Positions 59,696 to 64,000 of a DNA stretch of 64,000 bases are shown in pieces (position 1 is the first letter of the stretch; each line of letters starts with the position of its first letter). This DNA comes from JADJOY01 sp016713535 [NCBI: Deltaproteobacteria bacterium] (GTDB lineage: Bacteria > JADJOY01). The notes under the pieces are model-generated. The model saw nothing but the letters and a program-made list of their open reading frames with translations, made no database searches and was not told the origin of the DNA. The stretch lies in NCBI GenBank assembly GCA_016713535.1, contig JADJOY010000040.1, positions 1 through 64,000 of the forward strand. Reading direction: 5' to 3'. The translations under genes were made by a program, and so were the position numbers.

Positions 59696-60658
59696 ATGGA
59701 CGAGCTCGGACCGTTGTCGCGACACACAGCCAGCCGGGCGCTTGCCCTCGTGATCGCCGTGGCGCTGGGGCCGCTGACGAGTCATGCGGCCCGAGCGCAG
59801 GACCTCGAGCCGCGCGCATACGCGACGCTGCCGGTCGGGCTCAACTTCGCGCTCGCCGGGTACGCCTACTCGGTGGGGGGCATCGCCACCGACCCCGCGT
59901 TGCCGCTCGACGACGCGCACCTGGACGTCGACGTGAGCTTCCTTGCGTACGCGCGCTCGCTGGACGTCCTCGGACGCTCCGCCAAGGTCGACTTCGCCGT
60001 GCCGTACGCGTGGCTCTCGGGCAGCGCCACCTACCAAGGCGAGCCCATCCGGCGGGTGGTCGACGGCTTCGCCGACCCCAGCGCGCGCTTCTCGATGAAC
60101 CTCGTCGGGGGACCGGCGCTCTCGCCGAGCGAGTTCGCGAGCTACGACGAGGACCTCGTGGTCGGCGCGAGCGCGCGCCTGTCGATCCCGCTCGGACGGT
60201 ACGACTCCGAGCGGCTCGTGAACATCGGAACTCACCGCTGGGCCGTGAAGCCGGAGATCGGCGTCGTCAAGTCGTGGGGACGCTTGCAGCTCGAGCTCGC
60301 CAGCGGAGTGAGCATCTACTCGAGCAATCCGGACTTCTTCGGCGGCAAACACCGCGACCAGGCCCCGATATTCGCGCAGCAGGCACACCTGCTGGTGCGG
60401 ATCGTGCGCGGAGTGTTCGTGGCCGCGGACGCCACGTACTACAGCGGCGGGCGGACCACCGTCGACGGTGTCGAAAAGGACGACGCGCTCTCGAACGCCC
60501 GCCTCGGAGGCACGGTGGTGGTGCCGCTCAGCCCCGACTACTCGCTCAAGGTCTACGGCAGCTCCGGCCTCTGGACCCGGTTCGGCAGCGACTTCGACAC
60601 CGTCGGCGCCGCGCTCCAGTACCGATGGACCGACGCGGCGCCGAACGTCGTCCCGTGA
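59696..60658 (+). CDS. MetA-pathway-type outer-membrane barrel (Phenol_MetA_deg)
   Basis: A signal peptide (ALVIAVALGPLTSHAARAQ) precedes a barrel with the family segments LEPRAYATLPVGLNFALAGY, ARSLDVLGRSAKVDFAVPYA, GASARLSIPLGRYDSERLVN and TYYSGGRTTVDGVEKDDALS. Proteins of this PF13557-like family are linked to uptake of aromatic or hydrophobic compounds. It ends in TDAAPNVVP, not an aromatic residue. The ATG at 59696 is preferred to one at 59666. It is convergent with the DUF4136 gene. Confidence 0.8.
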   Translation: MDELGPLSRHTASRALALVIAVALGPLTSHAARAQDLEPRAYATLPVGLNFALAGYAYSVGGIATDPALPLDDAHLDVDVSFLAYARSLDVLGRSAKVDFAVPYAWLSGSATYQGEPIRRVVDGFADPSARFSMNLVGGPALSPSEFASYDEDLVVGASARLSIPLGRYDSERLVNIGTHRWAVKPEIGVVKSWGRLQLELASGVSIYSSNPDFFGGKHRDQAPIFAQQAHLLVRIVRGVFVAADATYYSGGRTTVDGVEKDDALSNARLGGTVVVPLSPDYSLKVYGSSGLWTRFGSDFDTVGAALQYRWTDAAPNVVP

Positions 60659-60711
60659 CCGCGGACGGCGGCCGCTGGTGGCCACCGTCCGGGCTCGTGG
60701 CCTGCAGCAGC

Positions 60712-61287
60712 TCACCTGGCCGGACAGCCGACGAGCTCCTGCTGGTAGTAGTCGAACACCTGGCTCACGCCCTTCGTGATGCGCGACTCCAGGTTCTTGC
60801 CCTGCGTGTCGACCGCGGAGTTGGACACGCCGCGAAGGACCAGCTCGTCGCCGGCGCGATCCACCATGTCGATGACCATCGCGCCGAGCGTGTATTCGGT
60901 GGCGACCAGCCAGCGGCAGTCGTAACCCCAGTAGTAACCCCAGCCGTAGGGGATGCACGCCTGCTCGAGCTGGATCTCCGTGCTCGAGTAGTACGCGCGA
61001 TTCACCTTGAGGTCCGGGCGCTCGGCGTCGCGCGTCATCCCCAGCGCGGCGAACTCGTTGGCGATCGCCTCGGTGGCGATCGCATCCGCATTCGCCACCA
61101 GCTCCGGCTGGACCACGTCGCTACCCGGGATCACGCTGATGTCGTAGAAATCGTAGGTCCTGTAGGAGCAGAAATCCGCGCTGTCGAGTGTCTCGGCCAC
61201 CGTGTCCACGTTCGGGCTGTCGCTGCCGCCGCAGGCGGCGATCAGCGAAACCGAGAGAAGACACGAAGTCCACGTCGTACGATTCAT
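60712..61287 (-). CDS. DUF4136-type lipoprotein
   Basis: The lipobox is SVSLIAAC. SADFCSYRTYDFYDISVIP and NADAIATEAIANEFAALGMT then RDAERPDLKVNRAYYS match the DUF4136 pattern, and TLGAMVIDMVDRAGDELVLR follows. The extra segment ACIPYGWGYYWGYDCRW is rich in aromatic residues and has two cysteines that could form a disulfide. It is probably an envelope-stress or cell-surface lipoprotein of unknown role. Confidence 0.82.
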   Translation of the reverse strand: MNRTTWTSCLLSVSLIAACGGSDSPNVDTVAETLDSADFCSYRTYDFYDISVIPGSDVVQPELVANADAIATEAIANEFAALGMTRDAERPDLKVNRAYYSSTEIQLEQACIPYGWGYYWGYDCRWLVATEYTLGAMVIDMVDRAGDELVLRGVSNSAVDTQGKNLESRITKGVSQVFDYYQQELVGCPAR

Positions 61288-61413
61288 CTCATGCCACCTT
61301 TGCGGCCATGCCCAGCGGGTCTCGCCCCGGGCCGCGGGTTGAGGAACGTTTTCGTATCGTCTTCGAGATCGAGAGCGCCGGGGTGCGGACGCACTCCCCG
61401 CGACGGATCGCGC

Positions 61414-63354
61414 TCAACGCGACCGGTCCACCGAGCGCAGATGCTCGTGAAGGATGCGCCGCACCTCTTCGATGGTCGCCGGCTCGGCCTGCGTCGAGTG
61501 ACCCGAGCGGACCACGAGCTCGGACGCGACGCCATCGAGGTGAGCGCTCTTGTACTCGACCACGCGGTCGTCGCCGTCGGCGATCGGGCCGCTGGTCGCG
61601 ACCGGAATGATCGAGTGGGCGGTGACGCCGGGCGTGATCGGCAACGACACCAGCGTGCGCAGGAACGGGTTGTCCTCGCGCATGTTGTCGACCGCCGTCG
61701 GCACCTTGAAGTCCTTGAGTTTCCGGTTGGCCTTCAGGTCGGGGTTGCGGCGCATGACGTCGCCGATCGACTTGGTGAGGTTCGCCGGAGACTCGACCAG
61801 CCACGAGCCGATCCGGCCGATGATGCCCATCGACAGGAAGCTGCCGCGATGGGGTGTGGCGATGAAGATCAGCCGCTCGACGAACGGCAACGGCTCGACG
61901 AACAGCGCGCCACGGATCAGCTCGCGCGTCGCCGGCTCCATGTCGAGCTGATCGAAGGGCTCGTCGCTGAGCTGCTGCCAGAACGCATCACCGCTCGACA
62001 CCGCGGTGAGCTTGGTGAGGAGGCCACCCTGGCTGTGTCCGACCACCACCATGTGGCGCAGCGCCTCGTCGGAGCCGGTGGGATCGAGTGCGGCGACCGC
62101 GTTGCGCAGGTCCTCGCGCAGCTTGCTCGCGGAGATCGCGATGGGCTGGCCGGTGTTGTACGTGAAGTACCAGAGCTGGCATCGCGCCGCGAGCTCGGGA
62201 TCCCCGAGGAGCTCGTTCGCGAGCTCGGCCCAGCGCGCCGGGCTCGAGGCCGTGCCGTGCACCATCACCACCGGAACCCGGTCCGGACGATAGGGCAGCA
62301 ACATCGCCAGGCCGTAGACACCCTCGCGGCGGAGGATCGGCAGGTCGGTGGAGCGAAAGCCGGCGATCTCCGTATCCCACACCGGCGCGCCGTCCAGGCT
62401 GTAAGCAAGGCTCACGCTCGGCTCGAACTCGGCGGCGTCGCGACCTCGACCGGCACCGTCGACGAATCGCCCATCGAGTGCAGCCCGAGGTGGCCCACGA
62501 CCCGCCGCGCGCCCAGACCACGGTTGACGTCGTCGAAGCGCAGCAGGGCGGTGACCGGCACCAGCCCGCGCTTGGTCGACATCCACTTCTCCCGGCCCCT
62601 CGGTCACCTCCGCGTCACTCCGGCCGCGCCTTCGCCATCAGAGGAGCGCCGATCCCGGGCTCGCGGTAGCGATTGCGCATACCGCGGATCGCGTAGTCCG
62701 CCACCGACACGAACTCCTCGAGCGGCCGTCCGGCCCACGAGAATCCATCCGGATCCACGGCGATCCGGAGTTCGCCGAACAGCACCTCGACGTCCGCGCG
62801 GAGAGATCGAGCGCGGACCCTCCGTGTCGATCGACCAGCCCGGAGGCCAGGCCGCGGTTGTAGAGGTCGAGCGCGAGCCGCAATCGCGGATCGGTGGGCC
62901 GCGGGGCCGCGGAAGGATCGGCCGGAAAGAGAAACGCATAGGCGTAGACGGCCGAGGCGAGGAAACGAGCGGGATCACCGTTCGCGTCGGCGAGAAGAAA
63001 GGAGAGCTCGGCGAGGGCGAACAGCCGGTCGGCGTCCTCCAGTCCACCCAGCCCAGCGTGCAGCTCGGCGAGCACCGCCTCGGGACGCTCCTCCCACGCC
63101 GTGGCCAGGTCGAGGCGCAGCAGCACCTGCGACGTGCCGGCGCTCGGCTCCTCGTTCGTGAGGGCGCTCGCCGTGAGCGTCCGGTACACGTCGCGCGGCT
63201 CGACCCGCCGCACGCCGATCGGAGTGGCGCAGCCGGCGAGTAGGATCAGCGCCGCCAGCGCCGCGCGCCCGCAGCGACGCGAGCTCCCGTCCGCCGCGAG
63301 CGTGTGAGGTGTGCGCGGCTTCCCATCCTGCTGCCTCGTCCAGCCCGTGTTCAT
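61414..63354 (-). CDS. Alpha/beta-hydrolase lipase-like lipoprotein (three frameshifts)
   Basis: Reassembly across frameshifts near 62795, 62600 and 62480 gives one protein of about 640 residues. The N-terminal lipoprotein signal (ALAALILLAGCATPIG) leads into a helical domain with RLFALAELSFLLADANG and ALDLYNRGLASGLV. The C-terminal half is an alpha/beta hydrolase: VPVVMVHGTASSPARWAELA supplies the oxyanion histidine and VVVGHSQGGLLTKLTAV the nucleophile serine, with His in VVRSGHSTQAEP near the end. The missing parts between these blocks agree with a single gene. It is likely an outer-membrane esterase or lipase. The start is uncertain. Confidence 0.75.
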
Positions 63355-63670
63355 GAGATCCTCGGAGCGGAAATGGGAACGCGACCGTTTCCGATCCGTG
63401 CCACGTCCCGGATCGGCCCTTCCGGCGCGGGGCTCCCAAGGCGCCTGGCCGCGGCGCGAATCGTCGTGGTATCGGTCGCGTCGAAGGGTCGTCCCGGCGG
63501 CACCCGTATGTTTGGCAAGATCGGTGCCTCAAGTCGACGGGTTTTCGGCGAGTTCGCTAGTCGATTTCCCTTGAGGGCAGGTCACAGACGGCGCGGCAGG
63601 GTGTTTGCTGCGCTGATGATCCAATGCCGAGCTCCAGCTTCGAAAGCCGAGCCCGCAGGAGGGGGAGACG
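63355..63670. other. Intergenic stretch, nothing recognised
   Basis: About 316 bases separate the lipase gene from the final partial gene. Open frames are short and lack conserved motifs. The last 20 bases include AGGAGGGGGAGACG, the ribosome-binding site of the next gene. Promoters for both divergent genes should lie here, but no clear boxes are seen. Confidence 0.55.
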
Positions 63671-64000
63671 ATGAGCACGAGATCGTACCGCTCGTTCGTG
63701 TCAGGATCCACGTCCGTGTGGCTGGCCATCGTATTCATCGCGGCGTCCGCTGGCCTTCTCGCCCCTGCGCCGGCCGTGGCGGCGTCGAAGGCCGGGCAGG
63801 CCGCGATCCGGAAGGCCACCACCGAAACCCTGAACCGGCTCTATGCGATGCAGCCCGCTGCCAAGAAGGCGATCCAGTCGGCCGCCGGCTATGCCGTGTT
63901 CAGCAACTTCGGCATGAAGCTGGGGTTTGCCGGCGGCGGCTCGGGCAAAGGCGTGGCGGTCGACGCCAAGAGCAGGAAGGAAACGTTCATGAAGATGATC
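63671..64000 (+). CDS. SYLF-like secreted protein, truncated at window end
   Basis: The visible 110 residues start at ATG after AGGAGGGGGAGACG. A signal peptide (LAIVFIAASAGLLAPAPAVA) precedes AIRKATTETLNRLYAMQPAA and KAIQSAAGYAVFSNFGMKLG, then GGGSGKGVAVDAKSRKETFM. The AGYAVFSN motif is the start of a SYLF/YSC84-type domain. The gene continues beyond 64000. It would be the second SYLF-type protein in the window. Confidence 0.78.
   Translation, partial: MSTRSYRSFVSGSTSVWLAIVFIAASAGLLAPAPAVAASKAGQAAIRKATTETLNRLYAMQPAAKKAIQSAAGYAVFSNFGMKLGFAGGGSGKGVAVDAKSRKETFMKMI

Overview
The window is a 64 kb, very GC-rich (roughly 70% by eye) bacterial chromosome segment. Outer-membrane barrels, many lipoproteins with lipoboxes, an MltF-type murein transglycosylase and twin-arginine/Sec signals indicate a Gram-negative cell. 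The SUF operon (Rrf2-SufB-C-D-S-U-SufT), an AlkB-type alkane hydroxylase and many extracellular hydrolases fit a soil or sediment member of the myxobacteria/Binatota/acidobacteria-like lineages. That placement is inference only; there is no rRNA or other phylogenetic anchor. About two dozen otherwise well conserved genes are broken by single-base frameshifts, often at G/C homopolymers, so the sequence looks like an uncorrected long-read or metagenomic assembly. I treat these as one gene each and give the approximate break points.

Layout. 24-3757: three consecutive radical-SAM genes, cut off on the left. 3925-10519: a promoter and the complete SUF Fe-S cluster assembly operon. 10584-14569: a rhomboid protease, a membrane protein, a sugar-nucleotide reductase-like SDR and an AlkB-type monooxygenase. 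14619-19534: a tRNA-Leu whose 3' end is duplicated as a 22-bp direct repeat 3.2 kb downstream, bounding a decayed integrated element (methyltransferase stub, IS element, toxin-antitoxin pair). It is followed by a HigBA pair, a helicase stub, an IS21 IstB stub and a tiny zinc-ribbon gene. 20031-31568: metal and stress genes (VIT1-like, YHS, TerC, hemerythrin), secreted or outer-membrane proteins, a pectinacetylesterase-like lipoprotein, a Gfo/Idh oxidoreductase, gluconokinase, an orphan sensory-rhodopsin-transducer homologue and an ABC ATPase. 31665-31735: AT-rich nested repeats resembling a transposon end.

31873-47518 is rich in carbohydrate and signalling genes. It holds a GH3 beta-glucosidase lipoprotein, a composite HD-CBS-HEPN-like protein translationally overlapped with a SulP transporter, and a secreted repeat protein. 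These are followed by a four-gene plus-strand run: phosphofructokinase, SbmA/BacA-like ABC protein with a dead nucleotide-binding domain, GH94 phosphorylase (1,2-beta-oligoglucan phosphorylase-like) and a discoidin-domain (alpha/alpha)6 glycosidase. This run reads as import, phosphorolysis and glycolytic entry of a beta-glucan.

47545-64000 is mainly envelope: MltF-like transglycosylase with a cytidylate-kinase-like gene, a small periplasmic protein plus Omp85-type barrel, a DUF3300-DUF2950 pair, a sulfatase, a class III nucleotide cyclase overlapping an M48 metalloprotease, two SYLF proteins (one running off the right end), a MetA-type barrel, a DUF4136 lipoprotein and a lipase-like lipoprotein.

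The best candidates for something new are the HD-CBS-HEPN-like protein, the glucan cluster with its degenerate transporter, the tri-radical-SAM cluster and the tRNA-Leu island with two adjacent toxin-antitoxin modules.
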